64,000 nt of DNA, from the NCBI GenBank assembly GCA_037893225.1, contig JAZGUH010000774.1, positions 62,001 to 126,000 on the forward strand. The letters are read 5' to 3'. Positions 1 through 11,963 of this stretch are shown here, piece after piece. The position numbers and the translations under genes were made by a program. Within the stretch, counting starts at the first letter, position 1. Each line of letters begins with the position of its first letter. The notes under the pieces were generated by a model that worked only from the letters and a program-made list of their open reading frames with translations, was not told where the DNA came from and did no database searches. The stretch is from Hippasteria phrygiana (taxonomy: Eukaryota; Echinodermata; Asteroidea; Valvatida; Goniasteridae).

Positions 1-115
1 TTTCTGCATTTTCAATCCATTGATGGATTGTGTCCGTTTCGCTTGGCTGCAAAGCCGTCATGGCACCCCGGTCATGGCACCCCGGTGCCTCCCTGTAATA
101 ATCGTACTCAAGGGG
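1..115. mobile_element. Right end of a piggyBac-like TTAA MITE (family B), cut by window edge
   Basis: This is the right part of a short non-autonomous DNA element. It shares the internal stretch around 'aatccattgatggatt', the 'ggctgca' block and the terminus CAAGGGG followed by TTAA (116-119) with the fuller copies at 50577-50741 and 62362-62538. It has no coding capacity. The TTAA flank suggests piggyBac-type transposition. Confidence 0.6.
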
Positions 116-119
116 TTAA

Positions 120-1270
120 AACCACACTTTTTGCCCTGATATGTCTGAAGAGCCCGCCTCCCCCAAACAATCAAAACACAGATAAAAAAAAAACACCCAA
201 AAATCAAATAGACAAACAAAATTCCCCACACACAAACCAAAATAGGCCTATGCCGGGCAGACAGATAAAAACCATAGAAAGAAATATGGGGGATGGGGAA
301 AGAAATGGAGAAATAATACTCATTACACTGAAACACCCAGCCTAATCGTAAGCTTCGCATTTAATTGTAAACTGAAACGCTGCAGAATGCACATAGGGGT
401 AGGCCTACATTTAAACAAAGTATTATAGACGTGGATACAATTGCGCCAGCTGGTGAGTAAACAAAATACAATGCACCGTTTAACGGTTGAAAGGACCATC
501 CAAACTAAAATATTTTCACTTATTAGATAGAAAGAAAAAATCTTTTTAGCTGGTTTTGTTTTTGACGACAGTTTCGGAGTCTTCCAAACCATCGGCACAC
601 CTGTCATTCCTGTTGGAAAAAAATAGGAAAATATAATCAACGGTAATGCAGCAGATTATTGTGATTATATTTGTAAAATGATATACAGTTTCATTGGACA
701 TTTACAATCACCTGTTGCCGGCGAGCCTTTCCTCTACAATAATCTCTACAAGAGAGCACATGGTCGCTGACTCCGCGGATATAACGTCCGCATTATTTCT
801 AAGGTGAATTAAATAGGCCTACATGCAGCTGAATTAAAATAAACGCATGAGTGAAAATGATTCGCGAACAGATGACCCTTATTATAGCAACGGCAGAATT
901 CCATGAATGTTCGCTTACAGCTCCATGCTAACAACAACCGGCCAGCGAAGTTTTTTTTATAGAAAAGAACACTTAATTGGATTAAATAAAAGTGTCAATT
1001 AGTAATTCCTAACGGAACGTTGCGGTTTGTGGACCGTCCTCGTACGCGCGGTTAAAACGAGTGACTCTTTGTTTGGACAGGAAGAGGGTTTAGCGCTGAA
1101 TAACAATGGTAGGAGGATTGGGTGGAAACACGGTTAAAAAGCAGTAGAGATTGAGGCTCGGTGTACACGGTTAAAATGTGGTTGAAACGCGCGTAGATTT
1201 ATTTTTAACCGAGAAACGGATATTTTAACCGAGAAGATGTTCATAGTGTTCAGTAAATTCAGTAGCCTCT
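120..1270. other. Stretch without recognisable gene
   Basis: This is AT-rich sequence with short open frames only and no recognisable domain, RNA gene or terminal repeats. Around 1050-1240 the words 'cggttaaaa' and 'ttaaccgag' recur on both strands, which suggests an old degenerate inverted repeat that I could not delimit. Confidence 0.4.
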
Positions 1271-2530
1271 TCACTTGACTATCCCTCTTCGTGTGTTTGG
1301 CAACTTCTCATGCTGTGGCTGATAGATTGTACTCTCCATGCGTTGCGCTCGATACTGTTACACTGTTGACATTCGTCACATGGTCGGCGAGATAAGCCGT
1401 CAGCGTTACCATGTTGCCTCCCGGGTCGGTGTTGTATGTCAAAAGTGTAAGTGCCCAGTATTTCTAACCATCTGGCTGTCTGGCCCTCTGGATTCTTAAA
1501 ATTCATCAGCCATCTCAGCGCTCCATGGTCGGTCCGTATCAAAAAATTACTACCATACAGGTAATGGTGAAAGTGCTTTGTTGCCGCTACAACTGCCAGG
1601 AGTTCTTTTCTTGTTACGCAATATCTCCGTTCAGCTTTAGTAAGGGTCCTGCTGAAGTACGCAATGACTTTTTCGGTACCCCCTTGTACTTGTGACAATA
1701 CTGCGCCAATGCCCGAGTTGCTAGCGTCGGTATCCAAGACAAATGCATCATCAGTCGTGGGATAGGCTAATATCGGTGTTGACGTGAGGGCCGTCTTTAA
1801 TTGATTGAAGGCCATGTCGCACTCATCAGTCCATCTGAACTCCCGTTGTTTTTCTGTCAGTCTGTGCAAAGGCTTGGCAACTTCAGCAAATCCTCTCACA
1901 AATCGTCTGTAGTAGGAACACAGGCCAAGAAAACTCCTAACTTCGGTTACACATTTCTAGGTGTCGGCCATTCTCGAACCGCGTCTATTTTCGTCTTGTC
2001 TGTGGCAATTCCCTTGTCAGAAAACTTCATGGCCCAAAAATGAAACACTTCGCTGGAACAGGTGACATTTCTTCGGACTGAGCTTTAACCCGGCTGTCCT
2101 AAGTCGAACCAGCACCTCTTCTAGTCTCTCGAGCGCCTGCTCGAAACTTTGGTCATACGAGACTATATGTCATCTAAGTACAACAAACACGTCTGCCATT
2201 GAAGACCGGCTAAAACTCGTTCCTTCAACCTCTCAAATGTTGCTGGCGCGTTACAAAGTCCAAACGGCATGACTTTGAATTGGTAATGGTAGAATCCAAC
2301 TCCCGTGCCGGTTACAAATGCAGTCTTTTCACGATCCGCTTCTTCCACAACAACCTGCCAATACCCACTTTGTAGATCGAGCGTAGAAAACCATACAGAA
2401 CCCGACAAAGCGTCAGGTGAATCATCTATTCCCGGAAGTGGATATGAGTCCTTTAATCGTCACCGCATTCAGTTTTCTGTAGTCAACACAGAATCGGGTT
2501 GATCCGTCTTTCTTCTTCACTAGTACTAGA
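1271..2530 (-). pseudogene. pol: Decayed Ty3/Gypsy pol, 3' part (RT and RNase H)
   Basis: This is the downstream half of a minus-strand Ty3/Gypsy polyprotein. At 2408-2163 the reverse-transcriptase palm is readable: the FSTLDLQSGYWQV motif, then MPFGLCNAPATFERL and the catalytic YLDD. After a broken stretch (2162-1900), 1899-1279 encodes the RT thumb/RNase H segment (VLDTDASNSGIGAVLSQ with catalytic Asp, RTDHGALRWL and the end motif HRPGRQHGNADGLSRRP). No integrase and no 3' LTR follow, so the element is truncated near 1270. The reading frame resumes at 10577-12733 on the far side of the BEL insertion. Frameshifts make it non-functional. Confidence 0.9.
2526..2530. repeat. Left target-site copy of the BEL element (ctaga)
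   Basis: The five bases before LTR1 are ctaga and the five after LTR2 (10572-10576) are ctata. Joining the flanks with one copy restores an uninterrupted Gypsy RT reading frame on minus, which supports a 5-bp duplication with one later substitution. Confidence 0.7.
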
Positions 2531-3477
2531 TGTAGCGGACAGCACGTGGCCTCTTCTGGTCGCCGTAGTTTTGTTGTTGCCAATTGAGGGCGCTGTTCAT
2601 ACTTACCGTTAACTTAGAAAATTCCATCGTTGATTATAAAGTGATGTTAATTCCGTGAAATGTATCCCTCAAAATCATCCCATAAGTACACCAAAGTCAT
2701 CTTTAGTTAGTTACATGTAATCTCACAGTCAAGTCAAGAGTTTATAGATCTTCATACCCCCAGCGTAGTAAGTAGAAATTGTGAATTTTTGTGATATTTT
2801 CTGATTCACTTGTTGCAGAGATTTCAGTGCATCTTCACATAATTATGCAGTATGTGTTGTTTGGTTGCACATATGCATGTGTACTTGTAGATTCTGAAGC
2901 CCATCTGATCATATTTTTTTGTGCTTTATTATATAGTATTGATACTGCTCGGTCCATAAATTCTGCTGCGATTTATGTATTCCCTGCAAGGTTTCATATG
3001 TGAAAGTGTTTATTCCTCATGATAAATTCTTTATTCCATTGCTTATTATCCCAAATAATGCACGCTTTACATAACTTTATGTGTTATTTAAATGCTCATG
3101 GTAGTTTATTCTGTAATTCTTTTCAGCAAAACCTTCCGTCTACTTCTGTACCTACCATTGCGAAACCATTCCGTCCATCAATCGACCAACCTTTAACCTC
3201 AGAACTCATTACTACTTCTAATTTGTAAACCGGACATCCTTTGAGAAATCTTCATCCATAAACTTGCATCAGTCATCAGCTTATTCCAAGTTATTGCAAT
3301 TCTACCATCTGAGTTTCTACCTAATCCTGCATAATTAACTGTTTCACCAACGAATGACTTGATGTTGAATTAAACTAATCGGAACAATCAAAGGAAGTGT
3401 GATTGTACAATGGGACTTTAATACACGTAAATGTACACCTCATCAATTTAACCCAGCTGTAGCTGTTGTGGGCTACA
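2531..3477 (+). repeat. BEL/Pao 5' LTR
   Basis: Begins TGTAGC and ends GCTACA, a 6-bp terminal inverted repeat typical of LTRs. It matches 9624-10571 over its whole length at roughly 99 percent by eye. Confidence 0.93.
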
Positions 3478-3537
3478 TTAGTTTTGTACGAGCTGAACTC
3501 ATTTGATCAGAAATTGAAGACAATCATCGTGGACAAC

Positions 3538-4272
3538 ATGGATACTGTAGATTCGAAATCACCTACACCAAGTCTGACACAACAGTCACGTGACTTAAAG
3601 AAGATCAGAGGCGTCCGGAAGGCATCACTTACAAAGATTATGAACTCCATTTCCAGCCTGATGCAAGACAAGAGCGAAGCCCCCCAGATTGAGCAAAAAA
3701 TGAACGAATTTGAAAAGGCCTTCGCAGATTTCACTGATGCACACAACAAATATGATGAACACCTTACGAGTGAAGATGAGAAGAAAGGTTCTGCAGCTTA
3801 CTGGAAAGAATCCCAGAACAAGGCTGTACAATTTCGGAGCTCGGTCACTCACTGGTTAGAGGAGAACAAAGGTGAATTTAAAGTTTTGTTTGAAGACCCT
3901 GAGGACGATGTTGATGTAAACGACTCCATCAGCCAACAGGGCAATCGCTCATCACAAGATGGCATTTCCCACATCAGCTCCGGTGCATCCACCACAAGTT
4001 CTACAGCAAGTGCCCGCCTACGAGCCAAAGCCGAGAAGGCTGCTTTAGAGGCTGAGGCTCTTGTTTTGCAAGAACATAATGCCATCGAACTGGCCTCGTT
4101 ACGAAGCATGATGGAGCTACAAGAGCAAAAGCTGATGCTTGATCAGAAACGACGGGAGATGGAATTAAAGGTCAAATACGCCAGGGCAGAAGCTCTGGAA
4201 AAAAACCTTTGCAGAGGCCGAAGCAGCGAGCCGATCAGATGTGTGCTTCACCCACTCCACACCAAATACTAA
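3538..4272 (+). pseudogene. gag: BEL gag N-terminal region (frame-broken)
   Basis: The ATG at 3538 is the first methionine after a short leader and starts a protein rich in charged helices. Residues about 150-200 are Ser/Thr-rich, followed by a long Ala/Glu/Leu/Lys-rich coiled coil (about residues 160-240) like the N-terminal region of BEL Gag. Homology fades after a run of seven A at about 4198-4204. From there the +1 frame carries on the Gag sequence, so an extra A most likely truncates this frame, which then ends at 4272 with an unrelated tail. Role: structural protein of the cytoplasmic virus-like particle, by family knowledge. Confidence 0.75.
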
Positions 4273-6757
4273 ACCTGCAGATGAAGATACACCGAAGCAC
4301 CCTCGGGATCGGAAGCCAGGTTCTAGCCACTCTGCTCAGGTTAACGACACACCCCAGTTTAGTGCACCTACACGTCAGACCTCAAGTCCTGCCCATCAGT
4401 GGTGGGCACCGTCAGTGATTCCCAATGGATCTCCGTCAACTCCTAAGCCACCAGATGTGACGGATGTCTTATACCAGATGGTTAATGACACCCGCTTATA
4501 CCAGCAGTCATTAGTGGAGGCACTTCAGCTCCCTAAGGCTGAACTCATGACATTTGATGGCGACCCTCTTAAGTACTGGTCGTTTATCAGAGCCTTTGAA
4601 AACACCGTTGGACAAGAAACCATAGGGGACGGAGCCAAACTCACCCGTCTCTTGCAGTACTGCACTGGGAAGGCGAGGCGACTCCTGCAGTGCTGCACAG
4701 TTAAGGGGCCATCAGAAGGATATGCCCTTGCCCTTCGTCTGCTAAAAGAAAGATTTGGAGACGAACACACCATTTCACAGGCCTGGATAGATAAGGTGAC
4801 AGAAAGGCCAACTGTCGCTGACAACGCTGCATTGCAAGATCTTGCTGATGACCTGCGATGCTGCCGAGAAACTCTGGACACAATGGGCTACCTTAATGAG
4901 CTAAATAACAGATGTAGCCTCCTGTTAATCATCGAGAAGCTTCCATACCATCTAAAGACTCGATGGCTCAGGGAAGTTCATCGAATAAAGACCAACAAGA
5001 AACGATCCCCAAACATCGATGATGTTACAAAGTTTGTAACAACTGCGGCCGAAGAAGTCCGCGACCCAGTCTTTGGAAGGATTGTCCAACGAGCTACAAC
5101 TAAGAAGGAGTGGAGGCCTAAAGACGCAAAAGGGAGCAAGGCTCGTGCGAACTTTGGCATCCAGGCCTCTTCAGCAAAGAGCCCTTCTGGCAAACCAAGT
5201 GTTAGCATATCAATGAAGGCAGCTGCCCCTTGCCCGTGTTGTGGACAACCCCACTATCTCAACCAGTGTGACGCTTTTAGAGCGATGCGTATAAAGGACC
5301 GTCTTGCCTTTGTGCAAGGCAAGAAGCTGTGTGTCAATTGCTTCAAACCAGGACACTTGGGGAGAGACTGTACTCGTCCATTCGTATGCACGGTCCAGGG
5401 ATGTGGCATGAAGCATAGCAAGTATCTGCACCTTCTACGTCCACGCAGTGACACCAGTTCTGCACCGACAAGTGGTCAACCTACACCAGATGGTTCTTCG
5501 AGTCCATCACAGACATCAGCCACAACTAGCCCAGTTGTTGTATGCAACCTTACTGGGGGAGGCGGGGGAAAGGTTGCACTGCCGATCGTTCCTGTCAAGA
5601 TCAGAGCACACGGAGACCAGCAGTTTGTGAGTACTTATGCTCTGATGGACACTGGCTCAACCCAAAGCTTCTGTTCAGAAGATCTGATGCGACGTCTTGG
5701 TATTCAAGCCAAGAGAGATACCATGAAGCTAACTACACTAGACCAGAAGGAAGTTGAAGTTAACACCTTCATCGTCAGCTTAGAGGTGGCTGATCGTGAT
5801 GACTCGCACCTATTTGTGATGCCCAATGTCCTTACCAGACCGGAGTTAAACGTCGGTCTCAGTAGCATGGTGACGCGGGAAGAGCTAGACAGCTGGCCAC
5901 ATCTTCGCGACATCACAATACCCGATGTTGACCTCAATGATGTCCATCTCCTAATTGGACAAGATTCACCACATGCTATGGTCCCCCTAGAAGTTCGTAC
6001 TGGTGCTATCGGCGAGCCGTATGCTACCAGGACTGCTCTCGGCTGGACACTTAACGGTCCAGTTGACCTTCAGAAGAAGCCCAAGTTATCCGCCTCCTAC
6101 TTCGTCAAGACCGACGTTGACCTACAGCATCAAGTCGAGAAGTTTTGGAGGCTGGATGATGTGGGGAGCACCTTTGAGAATCCGTCCATCAGTGAAAGGA
6201 AAGTTCTTTCAATCTGGGAGAATTCACTGTGTCGAGATGGAGTTCACTATTCCATGAGCATCCCGTTCAAGGAAAGACCACCAAACCTCCCTGACAACAA
6301 GTCACTCGCAGAACACCGGTTGAGGCTGTTAGGAAAGCGGCTCTCCAAAGACCCAACTCTGCTAGAGAAGTATAGTAGCGGAATCAAAGACCTCCTGAAG
6401 AAAGGATATGCAGAGGCAGTTCCTGCTGATGATATGGACAGGAATGATGGTTACGTGTCGTACCTGCCCCATCATCCTGTACTGAACCCCCACAAGCCAG
6501 ACAAGGTGCGAATTGTTTTCGACTGTGCTGCACGCTTTCAAGGTACCTCACTGAACGACCAAGTTTATCAAGGTCCCGACCTCACCAATAAACTAATCGG
6601 GGTCCTCCTGAGGTTCCGTCAAGATCACATCGCCTTAATGGCCGATATTGAGGGCATGTTCCACCAGGTGCGGGTAATGCAAGAGACCGAGATGCCCTTC
6701 GCTTCTTGTGGTGGGAAGACTACGAAGCTGGAAATCGGCCTGTCGTGTATCGTATGA
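4241..6757 (+). pseudogene. pol: BEL gag-protease-RT (N part)
   Basis: An open frame of 838 codons. In order: a Gag segment of DUF1759 type (about residues 75-260), cysteine-rich zinc knuckles (CPCCGQPHYLNQC and CVNCFKPGHLGRDC, residues about 330-385), a DUF1758 aspartic protease with catalytic ALMDTGS (about residue 470), and the start of the BEL-type reverse transcriptase (VRIVFDCAARFQGTSLND and MADIEGMFHQV, about residues 755-815). The frame runs out at 6757 in a wrong-frame tail; the RT continues in the +1 frame from about 6703. One missing base near 6700 explains this. The coding sense upstream extends back to about 4205 without a methionine. Confidence 0.9.
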
Positions 6758-9489
6758 CGTCGCACTTATTCGGAGGAGCCTGGAGCCCTAGTTGTGCCAA
6801 CTTTGCGCTAAAGCGCACCGCTCTTGACCATCACACCAAGTATGATGTAAACACCGTTCAGACCATCGACCAGAACTTCTACGTTGATGACTGTTTGAAA
6901 TCTGTCCCTACTGAAGCTGAGGCCATTCGTCTGGTTAGCAAACTGCGTGAGTTGCTGGCTCTTGGTGGGTTTCGGCTCACGAAGTGGCTGAGCAATTCAC
7001 GAGCAGTATTGAAGTCACTTCCTGCTCAGGAGTGTGCAAAGTCCATCACAACTATGGATCTGGACCAGGAGATACTTCCGTCTGAGAGGGCGTTGGGAGT
7101 ACTCTGGGAAGTCGAATCGGACACCCTTGGGTTTAACACAAGTGTGAAGAAGAAGCCGCTCACTCAACGAGGATTGCTGAGCATCACTAGCTCGATTTAT
7201 GATCCTCTAGGTTTCGTCTGTCCATTTGTATTGAAGGCAAAGATGTTGTTCCAGGCACTGTGCTGCCTCAAGACGGGGTGGGATGACCCTATGCAAAGCA
7301 ACATGGCATTGCAGTGGCAGCGATGGCTGCAAGATTTACCCCTCATAGAGAGGATGAGTATACCTAGATGCGTGAAACCAGACAAGACCATTGCCATTTC
7401 AACGATGCAGTTGCACCATTTTGCAGACGCATCCGAGAGAGCATATGGTGCCGTCAGCTATCTCCGCTTGTTGGATGTTGATGGGCAAGCCCATTGTTCA
7501 TTCTTGATGGCTAAGGCAAAGCTTGCACCACTGAGAGCTACTACCATTCCGCGACTGGAGCTTGCTGCTGCGGTTGTGGCTGTGAAGCCGGATCAAATCA
7601 TCAGGCACGAGATGCAACTCCCACTTATTGAGTCAGTCTTCTGGTCAGACAGTATGATCGTGCTACAATACCTACGCAATGAAGACAAACAATTCCAGAC
7701 GTATGTTGCCAACCGAATCGCCATGATCCACGAGCAGTCTTCTCCATCTCAGTGGAGGCACGTGGATTCAGCTTTGAACCCTGCAGATGATGTCTCTAGA
7801 GGCATGACTGCCCAGCAACTTGTCGACTGTGACCGCTGGATAAATGGGCCTCAATTCCTGCATATGGAGGAGCATGCTTGGCCCAAACAGCCAGACTTCA
7901 AGTCCCTTGAACTTGGTAAGGATGCAGAGATCAAGCGACAGCCAAAGGTGTATGTTGTGGACACAACCGTTAACCCAAGAACTACCATACTTGAAGATAT
8001 CTTTACTCGGTACTCTTCCTGGTACAAGCTGAAGAAGGCCATTGGATGGATTCTTCGAGCCAAATCAATACTACACCAGAAAGTGACCAAGAACCATGAT
8101 GAAGGTATCGAAGGTAACAAATCGCTGACTGTGAAGGAGCTGCTTGATGCCGAGAAAGCAGTCGTGAAATACATCCAGCAGACTAGCCTTGGTGGTACAC
8201 AGCTGACAACTACCCGCTTCCAGAAGTTGACCCCTATCATCTCAAGCGATGGTCTCGTGTGTGTCGGCGGTCGCCTGGAAAATGCTGCCATCCCCAATGA
8301 AGCTAAACACCCCTGGATTATGCCTAACAAACATCCAGTTACTGTGCTCATCGCCAGGCACTATCATGTTCTGTGTGGACATGCTGGTGTGGAGAGGACG
8401 CTTGCTGAACTGCGCCAAAGATTCTGGATAGTGAAGGGGCGCGTGGCAGTCAAGAGTGTGCTCCGTAGCTGTATAGAGTGTAAGAAGAGAAAGTCATCAC
8501 CAGAATCACAAATGATGGCAGACCTACCAAAGGACCGTGTCACATCTGGAGAAGCTCCCTTCAACACTGTAGGAGTGGACTTCTTCGGACCATTCATAGT
8601 CAGAAGAGCACGAAGCGAGGTCAAAAGGTACGGATGTCTGTTCACCTGCCTTACCACAAGGGCGATCCACATAGAAGTGTGCCACAGCCTTGAAACCGAC
8701 TCGTTCATAAATGCCCTCCAGCGCTTCATTAGCCGCCGTGGAAAACCTACTGAGATCCGTTCTGATAATGGAAGTAACTTTGTGGGAGCTCAGCATGAAC
8801 TGCGACGAGCACTTCAGGACTGGAATCAGCACCAAATTGAGGACTACCTACGTCAGCGTGAAATCCAGTGGATTTTCAACCCGCCTGCCGCTTCCCATAT
8901 GGGCGGTGTATGGGAACGCCAGATCAGATCTGTTCGTTCAGTTTTGAGTAGCCTACTGCGACAACAGACCATGGATGATGAGGGACTTACTACCTTGATG
9001 TGCATTGTAGAGAGCATCGTGAATGGACGGCCAATCACTAAGCTTTCCGATGACCCAAGGGATCCCTCACCCCTCACGCCAAACCATCTCCTACTACTTC
9101 GTGAAGGTCCAAGTCTACCACCTGGTCATTTCAGCAAACAAGATCTCTACAAGAGACGATGGCGTCGGGTTCAGTACCAAGCCGACATATTTTGGCATCG
9201 CTGGCTGAAAGAGTACCTGCCTTTACTCCAGCAGCGACAGAAGTGGCTGTACCCCAAGCGAAACCTACTAGTCGGAGACCTTGTGCTTGTGCGTTATGAA
9301 AATGCACCCCGCTGCAAGTGGCCGTTAGGTCTTATTACAGCCACCTACCCAGGGAAGGATGGATGGGTCCGCTCCGTCCAAGTCAAGACACAGCGGGGGG
9401 TGTATGATCGACCAAGTGACAAGATCTGTCTTCTGGAAGGCCAGCTAATGCCCACTTCCACAGATGATCTCATCATCAACGCCGACTAA
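6706..9489 (+). CDS. pol: BEL RT (C part), RNase H and integrase
   Basis: An open frame of 927 codons carrying the rest of pol. The RT catalytic box FYVDDCL lies at about residues 60-66. The RNase H core starts at HHFADASERAYGAV (about residue 240). The integrase has an HHCC zinc finger (HYHVLCGHAG then CIECKKRK, about residues 550-600) and the catalytic core with VGVDFFGP, RSDNGSNFVGA and GGVWERQ supplying the D, D, E triad. A C-terminal WPLGLI segment resembles the BEL integrase tail. The frame is intact to its stop, 134 bases before LTR2. The listed ATG is only the first methionine; the true upstream context is the frame-broken RT. Confidence 0.93.
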   Translation: MWWEDYEAGNRPVVYRMTSHLFGGAWSPSCANFALKRTALDHHTKYDVNTVQTIDQNFYVDDCLKSVPTEAEAIRLVSKLRELLALGGFRLTKWLSNSRAVLKSLPAQECAKSITTMDLDQEILPSERALGVLWEVESDTLGFNTSVKKKPLTQRGLLSITSSIYDPLGFVCPFVLKAKMLFQALCCLKTGWDDPMQSNMALQWQRWLQDLPLIERMSIPRCVKPDKTIAISTMQLHHFADASERAYGAVSYLRLLDVDGQAHCSFLMAKAKLAPLRATTIPRLELAAAVVAVKPDQIIRHEMQLPLIESVFWSDSMIVLQYLRNEDKQFQTYVANRIAMIHEQSSPSQWRHVDSALNPADDVSRGMTAQQLVDCDRWINGPQFLHMEEHAWPKQPDFKSLELGKDAEIKRQPKVYVVDTTVNPRTTILEDIFTRYSSWYKLKKAIGWILRAKSILHQKVTKNHDEGIEGNKSLTVKELLDAEKAVVKYIQQTSLGGTQLTTTRFQKLTPIISSDGLVCVGGRLENAAIPNEAKHPWIMPNKHPVTVLIARHYHVLCGHAGVERTLAELRQRFWIVKGRVAVKSVLRSCIECKKRKSSPESQMMADLPKDRVTSGEAPFNTVGVDFFGPFIVRRARSEVKRYGCLFTCLTTRAIHIEVCHSLETDSFINALQRFISRRGKPTEIRSDNGSNFVGAQHELRRALQDWNQHQIEDYLRQREIQWIFNPPAASHMGGVWERQIRSVRSVLSSLLRQQTMDDEGLTTLMCIVESIVNGRPITKLSDDPRDPSPLTPNHLLLLREGPSLPPGHFSKQDLYKRRWRRVQYQADIFWHRWLKEYLPLLQQRQKWLYPKRNLLVGDLVLVRYENAPRCKWPLGLITATYPGKDGWVRSVQVKTQRGVYDRPSDKICLLEGQLMPTSTDDLIINAD

Positions 9490-9623
9490 AGCATTTGTGA
9501 ACACTGAACAGTTGTGTCTACCAATTTAACTTGTTTGTTGAAGTTACTTTTTCTTTGTATCTGTAGCACTGCTGTCCTTGGCTTTGTGAGGATGACGACC
9601 AGGACGTGTCATCGGGGCCGGGA

Positions 9624-10571
9624 TGTAGCGGACAGCACGTGGCCTCTTCTGGTCACCGTAGTTTTGTTGTTGCCAATTGAGGGCGCTGTTCATACTTACC
9701 GTTAACTTAGAAAATTCCATCGTTGATTATAAAGTGATGTTAATTCCGTGAAATGTATCCCTCAAAATCATCCCATAAGTATACCAAAGTCATCTTTAGT
9801 TAGTTACATGTAATCTCACAGTCAAGTCAAGAGTTTATAGATCTTCATACCCCCAGCGTAGTAAGTAGAAATTGTGAATTTTTGTGATATTTTCTGATTT
9901 ACTTGTTGCAGAGATTTCAGTGCATCTTCACATAATTATGCAGTATGTGTTGTTTGGTTGCACATATGCATGTGTACTTGTAGATTCTGAAGCCCATCTG
10001 ATCATATTTTTTTGTGCTTTATTATATAGTATTGATACTGCTCGGTCCATAAATTCTGCTGCGATTTATGTATTCCCTGCAAGGTTTCATATGTGAAAGT
10101 GTTTATTCCTCATGATAAATTCTTTATTCCTGTGCTTATTATCCCAAATAATGCACGCTTTACATAACTTCATGTGTTATTTAAATGCTCATGGTAGTTT
10201 ATTCTGTAATTCTTTTCAGCAAAACCTTCCGTCTACTTCTGTACCTACCATTGCGAAACCATTCCGTCCATCAATCGACCAACCTTTAACCTCAGAACTC
10301 ATTACTACTTCCAATTTGTAAACCGGACATCCTTTGAGAAATCTTCATCCATAAACTTGCATCAGTCATCAGCTTATTCCAAGTTATTGCAATTCTACCA
10401 TCTGAGTTTCTACCTAATCCTGCATAATTAACTGTTTCACCAACGAATGACTTGATGTTGAATTAAACTAATCGGAACAAATCAAAGGAAGTGTGATTGT
10501 ACAATGGGACTTTAATACACGTAAATGTACACCTCATCAATTTAACCCAGCTGTAGCTGTTGTGGGCTACA
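9624..10571 (+). repeat. BEL/Pao 3' LTR
   Basis: Starts TGTAGC, ends GCTACA and matches LTR1 throughout. A single extra A near 10480 accounts for the 1-bp length difference. Followed by ctata (10572-10576), the right target-site copy. Confidence 0.93.
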
Positions 10572-10576
10572 CTATA

Positions 10577-11243
10577 GGCGAGGCACAAGGGCTGCATGAC
10601 GGTTCGATGATGCCACTCTTCAACATTTTGTTCACTTCTACGTCAGCTTCCTTTTTCTGGTTTATTGGTAATCTTGCCGGTTGTCGTATTGGTTTTGCCT
10701 TACCTGTGTCAATCTTGTGTTTGTATACTTCGGTTCTTCCAAGATCGTCTGGGGATGACGCAAAAACGTCTTCATGCGTCTTAAAAGAGTTGTCAACTTC
10801 TGTCGTTGCTCGGGGTTCAAGTGTGTACTTGCATCAATTAGTACCTTGGCATTAACCATCAGGTCATCGTGACGCTTGGTAAATGTCTCAGTCGGCTCCA
10901 TCACAGCAAAGCCAATACTATTTGGATTCACTATTCGCCCTGGTAGTATAACTTCTCCCATCGGCGGTATACACACATTCATATCTGCAATAACTCGGCA
11001 ACATGAAAGTTTGGGCCTCCCCGTTGTACATTTCACGGATTCATCTTCGAATTTCATCACGCCTTTTCCAATTCCAAGGTCGCAGTTGTACTGGTGAAGA
11101 AAGTCATACCCCAGGATACCTTCAAGTTTGATGTCAGCAATCCGCACTTTGTGATGTACTTCCTTGCAAACATCTTCACCAATATTAATCTTGAAAATCC
11201 CTTGCCCCTGAAAAGAAAGTGGCTTTCCATCCGCCATTACCAT
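10577..11243 (-). pseudogene. pol: Decayed Ty3/Gypsy protease and RT start
   Basis: The minus-strand segment from 11243 encodes the C-terminal part of a retropepsin-like domain (ILGYDFLHQYNCDL is the flap-distal motif seen in gypsy proteases, about residue 45). It continues into the linker with a PxGxVILPGR-like block and towards the RT N-terminus. The segment from 10661 to 10577 runs into the RT 'SPxASPI' region exactly at the BEL insertion point. Frameshifts are present between 10577 and 10662. The catalytic protease Asp motif lies just upstream (about 11290-11330) in a broken frame. Confidence 0.75.
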
Positions 11244-11409
11244 CTCAATCTTGGTGTCTTCCAGTGGTGGCCGTTTACTCTCGGGTAGTACACATCGGGT
11301 CTCACAATGGTTATATTCGCCCCTGTATCAACTAGAAAAGTTACGTCTACATCTTCTACACAGCATCTCACGTACAGCCCATCTATACCTGTCGATAATG
11401 AACGGGTTC

Positions 11410-11907
11410 CTACTGTCGGTTTGTCACGGTTGGGCCCTGGTTGCTTAGCCGAACACTGGCCCGGTTGTAGTTCGACTGCTGTCCGTTTCCCTGCTGAAAT
11501 CGCTGCCTGCCGTCATTGTTTGAAAAGCTTGGTTGTCTTGCTCTACCCTCCGGCTTTGGACAATCTCGTCTTATGTGGCCTAACTCGTTGCAATTCCAAC
11601 ACTCAAGTTGGTTGCGATTTCCTTGTCGCTCCCATCTTTGTCCCGTTGTTCCTGCAACTTGACCAGGTAAATTTGCATTCTTCTTCTCATTGCTAACATC
11701 AAGCTGTTTCTGCAAATTTTTGAATCCTTCTACCAGTGCTTTTTCAATGTTTGCGGTCAGTGACGTCATTTGTTCCTGTAAATTCTGCTTCCCCTCGGTG
11801 TAATTTCTGTGACCCTGTCTTTCATCATCTGCATTTATCATTCTTGCCGTTGGCTTTCTTGGCCATGCACGTTGTCTATCTGCAGCCCGAAATGCCTCTA
11901 ATTCCAC
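11410..11907 (-). pseudogene. gag: Decayed Ty3/Gypsy gag, zinc-knuckle part
   Basis: A 165-codon fragment with one CCHC zinc knuckle, CWNCNELGHIRRDC (about residue 103), followed by a Gln/Asn/Arg-rich nucleic-acid-binding tail. An upstream helical Gln/Lys-rich segment fits the end of a Gag capsid. It belongs with 11964-12335 and 12413-12730 as pieces of a single frame-broken gag. Confidence 0.8.
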
Positions 11908-11963
11908 GGCGACTCTAACTGCGTCTTCAAGACTGGATGGTCGTGACTGAAATACTCGCCATC

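Larger units (their letters stand above)
2531..10571 (+). mobile_element. Nearly complete BEL/Pao LTR retrotransposon
   Basis: An 8.04-kb element with 947- and 948-bp LTRs and internal order gag, zinc knuckles, aspartic protease, RT, RNase H, integrase, which is the BEL/Pao arrangement. The LTRs differ at only about seven substitutions plus one single-base indel by eye, so insertion was recent. It interrupts the minus-strand Ty3/Gypsy RT region. The purine-rich cggggccggga at 9613-9623 just before LTR2 is the likely polypurine tract. The usual tRNA primer-binding site was not recognised after LTR1. Two single-base frame breaks (near 4200 and 6700) separate the otherwise continuous coding region. 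Confidence 0.93.

Noticed and set aside
28..345. 105-codon plus frame at window start
   Set aside because: It begins inside a MITE and has low-complexity Asn/Lys/Pro composition.
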